Shown: positions 17,424 to 26,578, counted from the stretch's first letter. The stretch: DNA of 64,000 nt from Methylomagnum ishizawai (GCF_900155475.1 NZ_FXAM01000001.1:669501-733500); one strand, 5' to 3'. Notes: generated by a model from the letters alone, not told the origin. Program-made: numbers and translations.

Positions 17424-18473
17424 TCAGCGCCGCGCCGTTTCGGGGTCTTCGCCTTCGCCCAGGGACAGGCGGCGCTTGGCGTTCGAGACCCAGCCTTTGG
17501 CGCGGGCGACCTTCACGTCGTGGATTTCCTCTTCCAGCATCAAGCGCTGGCGTTCCAGGGCCAGGAGTTCGATTTCCCGGCGCAGGTGATGCTCCACGTC
17601 GGTCAGGGCTTCGGTGCGCAGGTTTTTTTCGGCGAGGTCGGCTTCCAGTTCCATCTGCCGCAACCGGGCCTCGTGGCGGATGCGCTCCTCGCGCAGACGG
17701 ACCTCGCTGTCGATTTGCTCGGTGTAGCGTAATTCGTCCGCCGACAAATCGGTCCGCACCTGCTCGGTTTCGTGGGCTTGTTTCTGGCGGCGCAGTTCGG
17801 CTTCCTGCTTGTGCAGTTCCAGCATTTTCGCCTCGTGTTCCAGCTTGAGCTGGTGTTCGTGGAGTTGGCGGTCGTAATGCTCGCGGGCGAGGCGCTCGGC
17901 GCTTTCGCGGCGGCGGCGCAGGAGTTCGAGATAGACCTCTTTGTGCTTGGCGTCGCCGCTCAGGGTGTGTTCGTCCAGACTGTCGGGACTGGCGAACACG
18001 ATATCGATGGCGCAGCGGGCGCGGCACTGGATTTCCCGTAGCGCCAAGAGTTCGTGGACGATGTCCTCGATGCGGCGCTCGACCTGGACGGCGTCCTCTT
18101 CCATTCGCCCGGTGGGTTCCAGCGTCCTGAGTTCCTGCTCGGCGGCATCCAGCAACAGGGTTGCGTAGCTGGATTTGATCAAGCCCCCCAGGTCGGCGAT
18201 ATGTTCGAGATGCTCGCGGGCGAATTTGAGGGTGGGTTGGAACCGCACCGACAGCCGGGATTCGACGGTGCAGAACGGTCCGAGGCGCAGGGGTTCCACC
18301 GGGATCGGCCAATCCTCGATGTTGAGTTCGTGGACTTGGTGGAAGAAGCGCCGGGTGTATTGCTTGGGGCGGGCGTAGACCTTGAGGAACGGCCCGAGCT
18401 TGGACACCACGATGCGGCGGTCGCCCTCGAAACCGGCTTCCCAGCGGGGTTCCGGCGCGTTGTATTCATCCAT
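17424..18473 (-). CDS. Coiled-coil protein of unknown function
   Basis: The 349-residue protein has a globular N-terminal part (about 1-115; RIVVSKLGPFLKVYARPKQ, IPVEPLRLGPFCTVESRL) and a long, highly charged Glu/Arg/Leu helix from about 170 to 330 with clear heptads (for example EREERIRHEARLRQMELEAD-like text). The end is basic. No signal peptide or membrane span is seen. The stretch with LGPFCTVESRLSVRFQPTLKFA has the flavour of an SPFH/band-7-type N-terminus, but I cannot assign it. It overlaps the upstream membrane protein gene by eight bases, so the two are coupled and probably act together, perhaps with this protein as a cytoplasmic scaffold. Confidence 0.75.
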   Translation of the reverse strand: MDEYNAPEPRWEAGFEGDRRIVVSKLGPFLKVYARPKQYTRRFFHQVHELNIEDWPIPVEPLRLGPFCTVESRLSVRFQPTLKFAREHLEHIADLGGLIKSSYATLLLDAAEQELRTLEPTGRMEEDAVQVERRIEDIVHELLALREIQCRARCAIDIVFASPDSLDEHTLSGDAKHKEVYLELLRRRRESAERLAREHYDRQLHEHQLKLEHEAKMLELHKQEAELRRQKQAHETEQVRTDLSADELRYTEQIDSEVRLREERIRHEARLRQMELEADLAEKNLRTEALTDVEHHLRREIELLALERQRLMLEEEIHDVKVARAKGWVSNAKRRLSLGEGEDPETARR

Positions 18474-19734
18474 GGCCTTTCCTCCGTAGGGCTTCGGCCA
18501 GTTTGTCTTCCGGGCCGGGCAAGACTTTCAGCTCGGGGCTTTTGCGGGCGTTCAGGTTCATGCGTTCGGCGATCAAGGGATAGAGGTTGGGGGCGAATTC
18601 CACGGCGCGGTCGCTCATTTTGCGGAGATAGCCGCGGTTGAGCAGGAAAGCCACGGCGAACATGCGCGACCAATCGGACACGCGCCGCGCCCGTTCCAGT
18701 TCGGTACGCTCGATGACGAATTCGAGTTCGTCGTTTTTGTTGATGGTGAATTCGCCGAATTGCCGCAATCCTTGGTAGGCGAGGTCTTTTTCCTCTTCGG
18801 TGAGGGGGCCGGGTGCGGTGAATTCCAGCCGGTAGGACAGGACCAGCACGAAGAAATCCACCATCGAGGCACAGGCCAGGGCGAACCAGGACACGTTGTC
18901 CCACATGGCGAAGGAAGGTGTGACGCCCTGGGTGAATTCGGCGTGGGAACCCAGCCGGGGCGGGACGATGGGGGACAGGCCGTGTTCGGACACCAGGGTT
19001 TCGGCACTGGTTTGGAGGGTCTGGAAATCGAGCAGCAGGCGGGCATAGCGGGCTTCGTCGTCCATCTTGGCGGCGAACGCCTTGAGGCTACCACGCAGCG
19101 CGGTCGAATCGGCTTCCAGTTGTTGGAAGCGGGATTCGAGTTGCTTGAGCTTGGCCTGTTCGACCTGGAGGATTTCGTTGTAATGGCCCCAAACCGGGCC
19201 TTTGCCAATGGGATGCCGCGAACCGCGCATGGCGGGCAGCGAACCCAGGTAGGCTTGGGTAGCTTGTTCCGCCGCCTGTTCGATGCGCTGGCGCTGGACG
19301 GCGGTGATCTGGCTCTTGAGTCCGACCACGGCAGTCATATAGGTGTCGACCGCGGCTTCGAGCTGGCTTTGCCGCTGGATCAGCATCGAATCGCGCTGCG
19401 AGAATTCGTAGAACTTGAAATAGGAGAACGACACCGACACCGTCAGCGCCACTAGCAGGGAAAGGACCACCATCAGGAACCGCGGCGGATTGGCCCGCCA
19501 ATGCATCCCGGCCAGTTCCAGGGTGCAGATGACCACGATGGATTGCACCGCGATGGTGATGACCAGGGCGATCCAGGCGGTGATGAAATGGGACAGTCCG
19601 TAATAGGTGGTATAGCCCGAGGCGAAACTGAGCAGCAACACGATGGGTACCGACCAGACCCGGAGCAGTCCCACGAAGGTGGATTGCACCGTGTTCAGCC
19701 ATTGGCCGATATGCCATGCGGCGGCGGTACTCAT
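18466..19734 (-). CDS. Membrane protein of unknown function, operon partner of the coiled-coil protein
   Basis: The 422-residue protein has hydrophobic segments near residues 25-45, 50-75, 88-108 and about 285-305. The last is preceded by a long helical region (about 115-250) with heptads such as EAAVDTYMTAVVGLKSQ and QLESRFQQLEAD. The C-terminal 110 residues (about 312-422) are soluble and charged. The arrangement suggests an inner-membrane protein with a large helical domain between TM3 and TM4. I do not recognise a family. Its stop overlaps the start of the coiled-coil gene. mepA follows 80 bp after that gene, so wall-linked function is possible but unproven. Confidence 0.75.
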   Translation of the reverse strand: MSTAAAWHIGQWLNTVQSTFVGLLRVWSVPIVLLLSFASGYTTYYGLSHFITAWIALVITIAVQSIVVICTLELAGMHWRANPPRFLMVVLSLLVALTVSVSFSYFKFYEFSQRDSMLIQRQSQLEAAVDTYMTAVVGLKSQITAVQRQRIEQAAEQATQAYLGSLPAMRGSRHPIGKGPVWGHYNEILQVEQAKLKQLESRFQQLEADSTALRGSLKAFAAKMDDEARYARLLLDFQTLQTSAETLVSEHGLSPIVPPRLGSHAEFTQGVTPSFAMWDNVSWFALACASMVDFFVLVLSYRLEFTAPGPLTEEEKDLAYQGLRQFGEFTINKNDELEFVIERTELERARRVSDWSRMFAVAFLLNRGYLRKMSDRAVEFAPNLYPLIAERMNLNARKSPELKVLPGPEDKLAEALRRKGHG

Positions 19735-19874
19735 GGACCGGCTCCCGCCGAGGACGTTGGCGCTAGGGAAGGGGTGACGCGGTGGGGCATGGGCATTTTT
19801 TGGATAATGTGGTGATGGCGGAGGCTGGGCGGTATGCTAGTGTCTTACCAATCGATTTGGGAAGATGCGCCGCC

Positions 19875-20021
19875 ATGGCAATGTTTTGGTTGTTTTTGAC
19901 GCTTGTGATCGTGCTGGTGGTCGGCAACGCCCTGACCCTGTTGCGGACGGCGAAAAAGCCGAAAATCCCCGGAGGCGTCCGGCCCAAGCCCTACCAGGAC
20001 GACGACGAAGCTGGCTGGTGA
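19875..20021 (+). CDS. Small DUF2897-like membrane protein
   Basis: The 48-residue peptide starts MAMFWLFLTLVIVLVV, a single membrane span (about residues 3-24), and ends with the cytoplasmic tail TAKKPKIPGGVRPKPY plus an acidic tip. Length, span and the LLRTAKK...P segment fit the gammaproteobacterial DUF2897 family of unknown function. The frame opens at 19782, but Met at 19875 starts at the span, as in the family. Its stop is seven bases from the convergent yjbQ end. Confidence 0.75.
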   Translation: MAMFWLFLTLVIVLVVGNALTLLRTAKKPKIPGGVRPKPYQDDDEAGW

Positions 20022-20028
20022 GGCGGCT

Positions 20029-20448
20029 TTATTCGCCGATGATTTTCACCAGCACCCGTTTTTTGCGCTTGCCGTCGAATTCGCCGTAGAAAATCTGCTC
20101 CCACGGCCCGAAGTCCAGCCGGCCCTCGGTGATGGCGACCACCACTTCCCGGCCCATCACCTGGCGCTTGAGGTGGGAATCGCCATTGTCCTCGCCGGTG
20201 CGGTTGTGCTGGTAGCGGCCGAGGGGGGCGTGTGGGGCCAGTTGTTCCAGCCAGGACTCGAAATCGCGGTGCAGGCCGGACTCATCGTCGTTGATGAACA
20301 CCGAGGCGGTGATGTGCATGGCGTTCACCAGCACCAAACCTTCCCGCACGCCGCTTTCGAGCAGGCAGGTTTCGATCTGCGGGGTGATGTTGAGGAAGGC
20401 GATCCGGCTCGGGGTGTCGAACCAGAGTTCTTTGCGATAGCTTTTCAT
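20029..20448 (-). CDS. yjbQ: YjbQ/UPF0047 family protein (secondary thiamine-phosphate synthase type)
   Basis: The 139-residue single-domain protein has the family signatures [44 protein letters not shown] and [15 protein letters not shown], which supply the conserved His, Asp and Glu at the putative metal site. The family shows weak thiamine-phosphate synthase activity in Escherichia coli; the physiological role is unsettled. The frame is open upstream to 20841, but that part is intergenic. Met at 20448 gives the standard length. Confidence 0.92.
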   Translation of the reverse strand: MKSYRKELWFDTPSRIAFLNITPQIETCLLESGVREGLVLVNAMHITASVFINDDESGLHRDFESWLEQLAPHAPLGRYQHNRTGEDNGDSHLKRQVMGREVVVAITEGRLDFGPWEQIFYGEFDGKRKKRVLVKIIGE

Positions 20449-20716
20449 GGGCCTGAAGCTCCGGGGCAAGGAAGGGACGGCTGGCCGCGCCGGGGCGCGG
20501 CGACAAGCGAATGGTGCGGCGGAAGCCCCACGGTCCGCAAGTTGAAATTTGGCCGCGCCGGTCCGGGTTGTCGGTGGGATGCGAATTGTCACCTTGACAT
20601 GGGTTAACATGCGGTAAAATTGCGTGATGGATCGCAGAATCGTCGTGGTATTTTTGATAGGGCGATGGCTGGGGAAGGGCGATGCCGCCGCCAATAGCCG
20701 TCGCTGTGGCGGCGGG

Positions 20717-21475
20717 ATGTACCGTGGTTTGATTCTTGCCTTATTTTGCCGGACGCTCTTGCTGGATTGCGGGTCGGCGGGTGCCAACGAACTGGCCGAC
20801 ACCGTCGCCAAGGTCAAACCCTCCATCGTCGGCATCGGCACCTACCAACACACGCGGACGCCGCCCGCCGTGTTCCGGGGCACCGGCTTCGTGGTGACCG
20901 ATGGCCTGCATGTGCTGACCAACGCCCACGTCCTGCCCGCGACGGTGGACCCGGCCAAATTCGAGAGCTTGGCGGTGTTCGCGGCCGATGGCAAGGGGCA
21001 GAACGCCCGGCAGGCGGCGGTGGTCGCCGTGGACCCGGATCATGATACGGCGTTGTTGCGGATCGGGGGAACGCCTTTGCCGGCGTTGCGGTTCGGCGAT
21101 GGTGGCAAGGTGCGGGAAGGCGAGGAATATGCGTTCACGGGCTTTCCCATCGGCGTGGTGTTGGGTTTGTACCCCGTGACCCACCGGGGCATTGTGTCGG
21201 CCATCAGCCCTATCGCCATTCCCCAGCTCAACGCCAAGAGCCTTGATCCCAAAATGGTCCACCGTTTGACGACGCCCTATGAGATATTCCAATTGGACGC
21301 GACCGCCTATCCTGGAAACAGCGGTAGTCCTCTTTACAGTATCAAAACCGGCGAGGTAGTGGGTATTCTCAACAAGGTGTTCGTGCAGGAATCCAAGGAA
21401 AACCTGCTCGAAAGACCCAGCGGTATCAGTTATGCCATACCGATTAAGTATGCCGTTGATTTGATTGCAAAATAG
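20717..21475 (+). CDS. Exported trypsin-like serine protease
   Basis: Starting at Met 20717 ([10 protein letters not shown]) the product has a Sec signal peptide ending near SAGA-NELAD and one chymotrypsin-fold domain. The catalytic triad is complete: His in VLTNAHVLP, Asp in DPDHDTALL, Ser in [11 protein letters not shown]. No PDZ domain follows, unlike DegP/DegQ/DegS, and the total is about 252 residues. It is therefore a short S1C-type protease, probably periplasmic. The frame is also open from 20624, which would add 31 residues before the signal peptide. It is divergent from yjbQ; no partner gene is evident. Confidence 0.85.
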   Translation: MYRGLILALFCRTLLLDCGSAGANELADTVAKVKPSIVGIGTYQHTRTPPAVFRGTGFVVTDGLHVLTNAHVLPATVDPAKFESLAVFAADGKGQNARQAAVVAVDPDHDTALLRIGGTPLPALRFGDGGKVREGEEYAFTGFPIGVVLGLYPVTHRGIVSAISPIAIPQLNAKSLDPKMVHRLTTPYEIFQLDATAYPGNSGSPLYSIKTGEVVGILNKVFVQESKENLLERPSGISYAIPIKYAVDLIAK

Positions 21476-21691
21476 ATGTTTGTTTTGGCCGGCGCCCTTG
21501 CTGGGAGGTTGACCCCGATGCCGTCATTGGATACAAAGGCGTCCGGGTTCGGCCCGGCGCGGGGGAGCAGTCCCAAAACCCGTCGACAGGGGGCCATGCT
21601 TGGGTTTTTCGGCCCATGTTGTAACCGTATAGCACCGACTTATACCGCGCTATCCGCGCGTTGTCCAACTTGCCTATGAGAGGTTAGGGTT

Positions 21692-22189
21692 ATGTCCGAT
21701 GAAAACAAAAAGGCGGGGGTATTCGCCGAGCGGCGTGAGCGATCCACAGGGTTGAATTCGACCGCGGTGCCGGATTTCACCAAGCGGCGTTTGGTCCGGG
21801 GCGCGGTGGCGGGAGCGCCCGTGTTGCTGACTTTGCGCAGTGGCGCATTGGCGGCGGAATCCTGTAGTGGGGTTCAATCGGCGGGTATCAATACGGCGAA
21901 TGTCACGGGTGGCAGTGGTACGATCCAGGCCGCGATCCAGGCCGGTACGGGCAGCCCGCCCTATACGCCCGCCCAAGGGGATTACTGCGTCACCCAATAT
22001 TTCACATGCTCGAACACCAGCAACACCTTTCCGCGTGTGCAGAGCGATCTGCCCTTGGATGTGAATTCTTCCATCGGCGTCGTGACCGAGACCAGTTCGG
22101 GTTCCGGTGTCTACCAATGTAAGAATCTTTCGGGGACCCCCTTGAATGGCGCTTTGGCTATCGCGAGTTCGGTCACCAGTTTTTATTGA
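21692..22189 (+). CDS. Small exported protein with Tat-like leader, head of HPr-rel-A-type cluster
   Basis: The 165-residue protein has a long polar leader, then KRRLVRGAVAGAPVLLTL and a possible cleavage site near GALAAESC, resembling a Tat signal (twin Arg, weakly hydrophobic core). The mature part is small, rich in Ser, Thr, Gly and Asn, with Cys at SCSG, DYCVTQYFTCSN and YQCKN, so disulphides or modification are possible. I know no family for it. It stands 35 bp before the PqqD-like gene, followed by the HprK-related kinase and a nucleotidyltransferase. By position it is the best candidate for a protein modified by that cluster; this is inference. Confidence 0.7.
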   Translation: MSDENKKAGVFAERRERSTGLNSTAVPDFTKRRLVRGAVAGAPVLLTLRSGALAAESCSGVQSAGINTANVTGGSGTIQAAIQAGTGSPPYTPAQGDYCVTQYFTCSNTSNTFPRVQSDLPLDVNSSIGVVTETSSGSGVYQCKNLSGTPLNGALAIASSVTSFY

Positions 22190-22224
22190 CCGGGGGTGGC
22201 GCGGTGCTGGAAGCCGGGGGATCG

Positions 22225-22515
22225 ATGCGGAGAGCGGTATCGGCGGATGAATTGCTATGGCAGGATTGGGGCGACGACTACATCGTCTACCAAGCTTCTT
22301 CCGGCGAAACCCATGTTTTCAATCAAACCACCGCCTTGATCTTGGAACGACTCAAACAGGGTCCGGCCTCCTTGGAACAGGTGTTGGTTTGGATCGTGCA
22401 TTTGCTGGGAATCGAGCCGCAGGAGTTGGCCCTCGACCATTTGCGGATCGCCGCCAAGCGTTTGGATGAGCTGGGCCTGATCGAGTGGGTGGAACCGGCC
22501 CCGGCCCCTCCATGA
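22225..22515 (+). CDS. PqqD-like protein, HPr-rel-A system type
   Basis: The 96-residue protein starting at Met 22225 (MRRAVSADELLWQDWGDD) reads as a PqqD-type winged-helix peptide chaperone: YIVYQASSGETHVFNQTT (the strand pair), a LILERLKQGP helix and the closing LDELGLIEWVEP. PqqD proteins carry a precursor peptide to its modifying enzyme. The tight linkage to an HprK-related kinase is the hallmark of the so-called HPr-rel-A arrangement, whose chemistry is not known. A GGGGGA lies before the start. Its stop overlaps the kinase start as ATGA. Confidence 0.8.
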   Translation: MRRAVSADELLWQDWGDDYIVYQASSGETHVFNQTTALILERLKQGPASLEQVLVWIVHLLGIEPQELALDHLRIAAKRLDELGLIEWVEPAPAPP

Positions 22516-23429
22516 CCGTAGGCGGTTTGCCAGTGCCGACCGTGGCATCCTTGCTGGGCGGCGCGGGGTTGGCGGTTCGGATCGGACCTTTCAATATCAG
22601 AATCCGGGCGGTGCCGACGCGGTTGGCGGCGACCCTCCACCACCTCTATGGGCTGTATCCCCTGGCGCGGCCCGATGACTTCACCGATATCCACGTCGAG
22701 ATCGCCTGGACCCACGCCTTGCGCCGCTGGATCCGCCCCCAGGTGTTGTTCCTGGTCGATGGCCGCCCCCCCTTCGCTCCGCATCCCGCCGAACACGCTT
22801 TTCCCGCCTTGGAATGGGGTATCAATTGGTGTGTGGCCACCCGCGCCCATCATTTCCTGATGCTGCATTCCGCCGTGGTCGAGCGCGGCGGTCACGCGAT
22901 GTTGTTTCCCGCCGCGCCGGGTCACGGCAAATCCACCCTGTGCGCCGCGCTCATCCATTCCGGCTGGCGTTTGCTGTCCGACGAGTTCGGCTTGGTCAGG
23001 CCGGAGGACGGCCTGTTGCTGCCGATGCCGCGCTTGATCCCGCTCAAAAACGAGTCCATCGCGGTGCTGCGGCGGTTCCGGCCCGAAGCTGTGATCGGTC
23101 CTTCCTTCCACGGCACGCGCAAGGGCACCGTGGCCCATGTCCGGCCCCCGGAGGACAGCATCCGCCGCGCCGGCGAACCCGCCCGCGCCCGCTGGTTGGT
23201 GTTTCCGCGCTGGGCGGCGGGCGCAACGCTCCGCCTCGATCCCTTGCCGAAAAGCCAAGCCTTCCTCATGGTCGCCACCAACGCTTTCAATTACGAGGTG
23301 CTGGACGAAACCGCCTTCCGGCTGGTGGCGGAGATGGTGGACGCCTGCGATTGCTATGCGCTGGTCTATTCCGACCTCGACGAGGCCATGGCCCGTCTCG
23401 ACGCCTTGTGCCGCGACGCCCATGGCTAG
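22512..23429 (+). CDS. HprK-related kinase A
   Basis: The 305-residue protein contains a P-loop, FPAAPGHGKSTLCAAL (Walker A, about residues 134-149), embedded in a stretch resembling HPr kinase/phosphorylase (LMLHSAVVERGGHAML before it, GWRLLSDEFGLVRPEDG after it, the latter supplying the acidic residue of the DE motif). The HPr-specific PTS partner is not seen nearby, so the substrate is something else, perhaps the small exported protein or a peptide carried by the PqqD-like partner. The ATG overlaps the PqqD-like stop codon (ATGA), and the next gene overlaps its end by eight bases: a tightly coupled operon. Confidence 0.85.
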   Translation: MTVGGLPVPTVASLLGGAGLAVRIGPFNIRIRAVPTRLAATLHHLYGLYPLARPDDFTDIHVEIAWTHALRRWIRPQVLFLVDGRPPFAPHPAEHAFPALEWGINWCVATRAHHFLMLHSAVVERGGHAMLFPAAPGHGKSTLCAALIHSGWRLLSDEFGLVRPEDGLLLPMPRLIPLKNESIAVLRRFRPEAVIGPSFHGTRKGTVAHVRPPEDSIRRAGEPARARWLVFPRWAAGATLRLDPLPKSQAFLMVATNAFNYEVLDETAFRLVAEMVDACDCYALVYSDLDEAMARLDALCRDAHG

Positions 23430-24567
23430 CGGCGCGGAACCGACCCAAAAGGCGCGGAGCCTGTTGCTGGCGGCCCTGCGCGATCCTGGCGGTTTGCCCG
23501 CGCGGTCGGCCAAGGAGTGGGAGTTGCTGGTGCGCCTCGCCCGCTCCGTCCGCTTGCTCGGGCGCTTGGAGGCCGATTTGGCGCGGATGGGCCTGCTCGG
23601 CGTGATCCCCCGCCCGGCGGCGGATCATTTGACGGCGGCCCGCCGTGTGATCGAACACCGCAACCGCTTGGTGGCCTGGGAAATCGACCGCATCCTGTGG
23701 GCGCTGAAGGGCTGCGAAGTACCCCTGATCCTGCTCAAGGGTTCGGCTTATCTGCTGGCCGGTTTGCCGCCGGCCCGGGGCCGGATTTTCGCCGATGTGG
23801 ATTTGCTGGTACCGGAAACCGGGATCGGTGAAATCGAATCCCGCTTGACCGGGCGCGGCTGGTTCCAGCTCAAGCTCGACCCCTACGACGACCGTTATTA
23901 CCGCCTGTTGATGCACGAGGTGCCGCCGTTGCGCCATCGCGAGCGCGGCACCGAGATCGATATCCACCACCGCATCCTGCCGCGCAGCAGCCGCCTCCCG
24001 TCCGAACCCGCGCCCTTGTTCGCCGCGGCCCGGCCCCTCGGCGAGGGTCGCCTCCACATCCTCGCGCCCATCGACATGGTGCTGCATTCGCTGGTGCATT
24101 TGTTCCTGGAGGGCGATCCGCAAGAAGGCTTGCGGCTGCGGGATTTGCTGGATACCCACGATCTGCTATGCCATTTCGGCGCGGTGCCTGGCTTCTGGGA
24201 GGACTTGCTGCCCAGGGCGCGGTTGTTGGGTTTGGAGCGGCCCTTGTACTACGGGCTGTGTTTCGCCCGGCGTTTCTTCGCCACCCCGGTGCCGCCGGAG
24301 GTGGTCCGCGCCGTCGAGGCCGTGGCCCCGCCCCAGCCCTTGGGCGGGTTGATGGATTATCTGTTCGGTTTCGCCTTGTTGCCGGACCATCCCGATCATC
24401 CTAGCCGCCGCGCGGCGGTGGCCCGTTGGCTGATCTATGTCCGCGCCCATTGGTTCCGCATGCCCACCGCCACCCTCGCCAGTCATTTGGCCTACAAGGC
24501 TTCCCTGAGGCTGCGCGGGGTCCGCAAGCGGGTCGATCTGACCCGGTTGGATTTGCGCCAGCAGTGA
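23422..24567 (+). CDS. Nucleotidyltransferase-fold protein of the HPr-rel-A cluster
   Basis: The 381-residue protein has the nucleotidyltransferase signature LILLKGSAYLLAGL (the GS motif) followed by RIFADVDLLVPE (DxD metal site, about residues 131-142), then EIDIHHRIL (third acidic/His region), as in the family often listed as PF14907-type proteins. The fold transfers NMP to protein, RNA or small molecules. It may act after the HprK-related kinase in the same modification path. The start ATG at 23422 lies eight bases inside the kinase gene. The frame is open upstream to 23137, but that part is the kinase gene read in another frame. Confidence 0.82.
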   Translation: MASGAEPTQKARSLLLAALRDPGGLPARSAKEWELLVRLARSVRLLGRLEADLARMGLLGVIPRPAADHLTAARRVIEHRNRLVAWEIDRILWALKGCEVPLILLKGSAYLLAGLPPARGRIFADVDLLVPETGIGEIESRLTGRGWFQLKLDPYDDRYYRLLMHEVPPLRHRERGTEIDIHHRILPRSSRLPSEPAPLFAAARPLGEGRLHILAPIDMVLHSLVHLFLEGDPQEGLRLRDLLDTHDLLCHFGAVPGFWEDLLPRARLLGLERPLYYGLCFARRFFATPVPPEVVRAVEAVAPPQPLGGLMDYLFGFALLPDHPDHPSRRAAVARWLIYVRAHWFRMPTATLASHLAYKASLRLRGVRKRVDLTRLDLRQQ

Positions 24568-24698
24568 GGGCCGGGGGTGTTTCCCGGCGCGGAAAATCCG
24601 GTTAGAGTGGATAGCAGGCCCGCGCCGGAACCTCTGGCCCCGGCGCGGCTCCAGGCGCTTGCCTCGACCCAACTCCTAAGAGAATCCCCGACACCCGC

Positions 24699-25040
24699 AT
24701 GACCACAGAGCAATTGCTTCAACTCGTATTATTCGCGCTGGACGACGGCAAGGGCCGCGACATCAAGATCATCGATGTGCGCGGCAAGACCAATATCGCC
24801 GATTTCATGGTGATCGCCAGCGGCACTTCGGAACGCCATGTGAAATCCCTCGCGGGCCATGTCGTCGAGGAAGCCAAGAAGAACGAAACCCAGCCCATCG
24901 GCGTGGAGGGCGAGAACGTCGGGGAATGGGTATTGGTCGATCTCGGCGACGTGGTCGTCCATGTGATGAAGCCCCAGACCCGCGAGTTCTATCAGCTCGA
25001 AAAATTCTGGTACGGCGATTATCCGGCGGCGGTACATTGA
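24699..25040 (+). CDS. rsfS: Ribosomal silencing factor RsfS
   Basis: The 113 residues are a complete RsfS: DGKGRDIKIIDVRGKTNIADF, VIASGTSERHVKSLAGHV, and EGENVGEWVLVDLGDVVVHVM with the family's GEWVLVDLGD core. RsfS binds ribosomal protein L14 (uL14) on the large subunit and blocks subunit joining when nutrients fall. In many proteobacteria nadD precedes it and rlmH follows it; neither is here, so the locus is rearranged. The next gene, a potassium channel, begins 87 bp later. Confidence 0.94.
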   Translation: MTTEQLLQLVLFALDDGKGRDIKIIDVRGKTNIADFMVIASGTSERHVKSLAGHVVEEAKKNETQPIGVEGENVGEWVLVDLGDVVVHVMKPQTREFYQLEKFWYGDYPAAVH

Positions 25041-25126
25041 ACGCCGCCCGCGTCCGGGAACCCCGCGCGGCACCCGGACCGGGCGGAAGCCTTCTCCTTC
25101 TCCCCCCTCCCGGCCCCCCCTGAGCG

Positions 25127-26158
25127 ATGCTGCCCGAGTACCACCGGCAATCGGCTTCCCTGCGTGCCCGTTTGATCCTGCCCGCCACCCTGGTGCTGCT
25201 GGTGACCGTCATCGGTACCCTGGGCTATGCCTGGCTGGGCCGGGAACAGGGCGCGACCCTGCTCGACGCCTTGTTCATGACCGTCATCACCATCACCACC
25301 ATCGGCTATGGGGAGGTGATCCGGCTGGACGCGGCGGGCCGCATCTTCACCATGGGCATTGCCATCACCGGCATCGGCAGTCTGTTCTACAGCCTCACGG
25401 TCATCATGGACAACCTGGTCGGCAGCCGCCTGCTCGACCCCTTCGGAGAGAAAAAAATGCAGCGCGAGGTGCGGAAGCTCAAGGACCACATCATCATCGC
25501 CGGGCTGGGCCGGGTGGGGAAACAGGCCGCCGCCGAGTTGGAAGAATCCAAGGTGCCGTTCATCATCGTCGATCCCAGGCCGGAGGTGCATGGTTACGCG
25601 GTGCAGCGCGATTATCTGTCGATGCAGGGCGACGCCAGCGACGACGCGGTGTTGGAACAGGCCGGCATCTACCGGGCCAAGGGTTTGATCGTGACCAGCG
25701 GCGACGACGCCAGCAACCTGTATATCGTGCTGTCGGCGCGGGTGTTGCGGCCCGATTTGTTCATCGTGTCGCGGGCGGTGGATGAATCCAGCGTGTCCAA
25801 GCTGATCCGGGCCGGGGCCAACCGCGCCATCAGTCCCTACGCCATCGGCGGGCGGCGCCTGGCGCATTTGATCCTCAGCCCGACCGTGATCGATTTCTTC
25901 GATACCGTGATCCGCAAGGGCGAGGAAAGCATCAACCTGGAGGGGATCGAGGTCCGCGGCGATGCCCGGGCGGTGGGCCAGAGCCTCGCCGGGTTGAAGC
26001 TCCGGGAAAAGACCGGGGCGTCGGTCCTGGTGGTGATGCGCGGCAACCGGGTGTTGCCCAATCCCGAGCCGGAATTAGTGTTGCACCCCGGCGACCGCTT
26101 GCTGGCCTTGGGCACGGTCGAGCAATTGGACCGGCTCGAAGCCTTGGTCGGGGAGTGA
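25127..26158 (+). CDS. RCK-domain potassium channel
   Basis: The 343-residue protein has TM1 at about 17-38, a pore helix and selectivity filter TITTIGYGE (about 55-65), TM2 at about 72-95, then a cytoplasmic RCK/TrkA-N domain (about 115-235: HIIIAGLGRVGKQAAAEL with the GxGxxG nucleotide motif, DPRPEV acidic end) and TrkA-C (about 255-343). This is the MthK/Kch-type layout, gated by ligand binding to the RCK ring. TIGYG predicts K+ selectivity. A Lys- and Met-containing linker (FGEKKMQREVRKL) could hold an internal start for a soluble RCK form, as in MthK. Confidence 0.9.
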   Translation: MLPEYHRQSASLRARLILPATLVLLVTVIGTLGYAWLGREQGATLLDALFMTVITITTIGYGEVIRLDAAGRIFTMGIAITGIGSLFYSLTVIMDNLVGSRLLDPFGEKKMQREVRKLKDHIIIAGLGRVGKQAAAELEESKVPFIIVDPRPEVHGYAVQRDYLSMQGDASDDAVLEQAGIYRAKGLIVTSGDDASNLYIVLSARVLRPDLFIVSRAVDESSVSKLIRAGANRAISPYAIGGRRLAHLILSPTVIDFFDTVIRKGEESINLEGIEVRGDARAVGQSLAGLKLREKTGASVLVVMRGNRVLPNPEPELVLHPGDRLLALGTVEQLDRLEALVGE

Positions 26159-26168
26159 GCTTCCCGGT

Positions 26169-26546
26169 TTATTCCGCCGCGCCCGGTCCCGCGAATTGAT
26201 GGGCGGCGACCGGGGTGCCGCCGATGAGATGCTCCTGGATGATGCGCTCGATGACTTCCGGCGTGCAGCCGCGATACCACACGCCTTCCGGGTAGACCAC
26301 GGCGACCGGCCCCTCCATGCAGACCCGGAGGCAATTGGCCTTGGTGCGGCCGATCCCGCCCGTGTCGTTCAGTCCCAATTCCTTCAGCCGCCGCTTCAGG
26401 TAGTCCCAGGATTCCAGCCCGGTTTCCAGGCCGCAGCATTTGGCCTTGTCCGGCCCCGCGCACAGGAAAACGTGGTGTTTGAGTCCTTCCAGGTTCAGGG
26501 TTTCCTTCATGGTCCGCAGTTCGGGGGAGAGGGTCGGTTCGCTCAT
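26169..26546 (-). CDS. Thioredoxin-like [2Fe-2S] ferredoxin
   Basis: From Met 26546 ([10 protein letters not shown]) the protein has 125 residues in a NuoE/Aquifex-Fd4-type fold. Cluster ligands are [10 protein letters not shown] (first pair) and NCLRVC (second pair), separated by the helix [13 protein letters not shown]. The C-terminal half holds the conserved [12 protein letters not shown] and [12 protein letters not shown]. It probably carries electrons. It is the last gene after the SoxC-like and cytochrome genes on the same strand, so it may receive electrons from a redox process linked to them, though no contact is demonstrable from sequence. An alternative start at 26582 overlaps the cytochrome gene. 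Confidence 0.88.
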   Translation of the reverse strand: MSEPTLSPELRTMKETLNLEGLKHHVFLCAGPDKAKCCGLETGLESWDYLKRRLKELGLNDTGGIGRTKANCLRVCMEGPVAVVYPEGVWYRGCTPEVIERIIQEHLIGGTPVAAHQFAGPGAAE

Positions 26547-26578
26547 GGTTCGTCTCTTGGGGTGGGGAAATATGCGGT

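Noticed and set aside
21575-21609. Terminator before the HPr-rel-A cluster
   Set aside because: AAAACCC and GGGTTTTT are separated by about 20 bases with only a weak stem.
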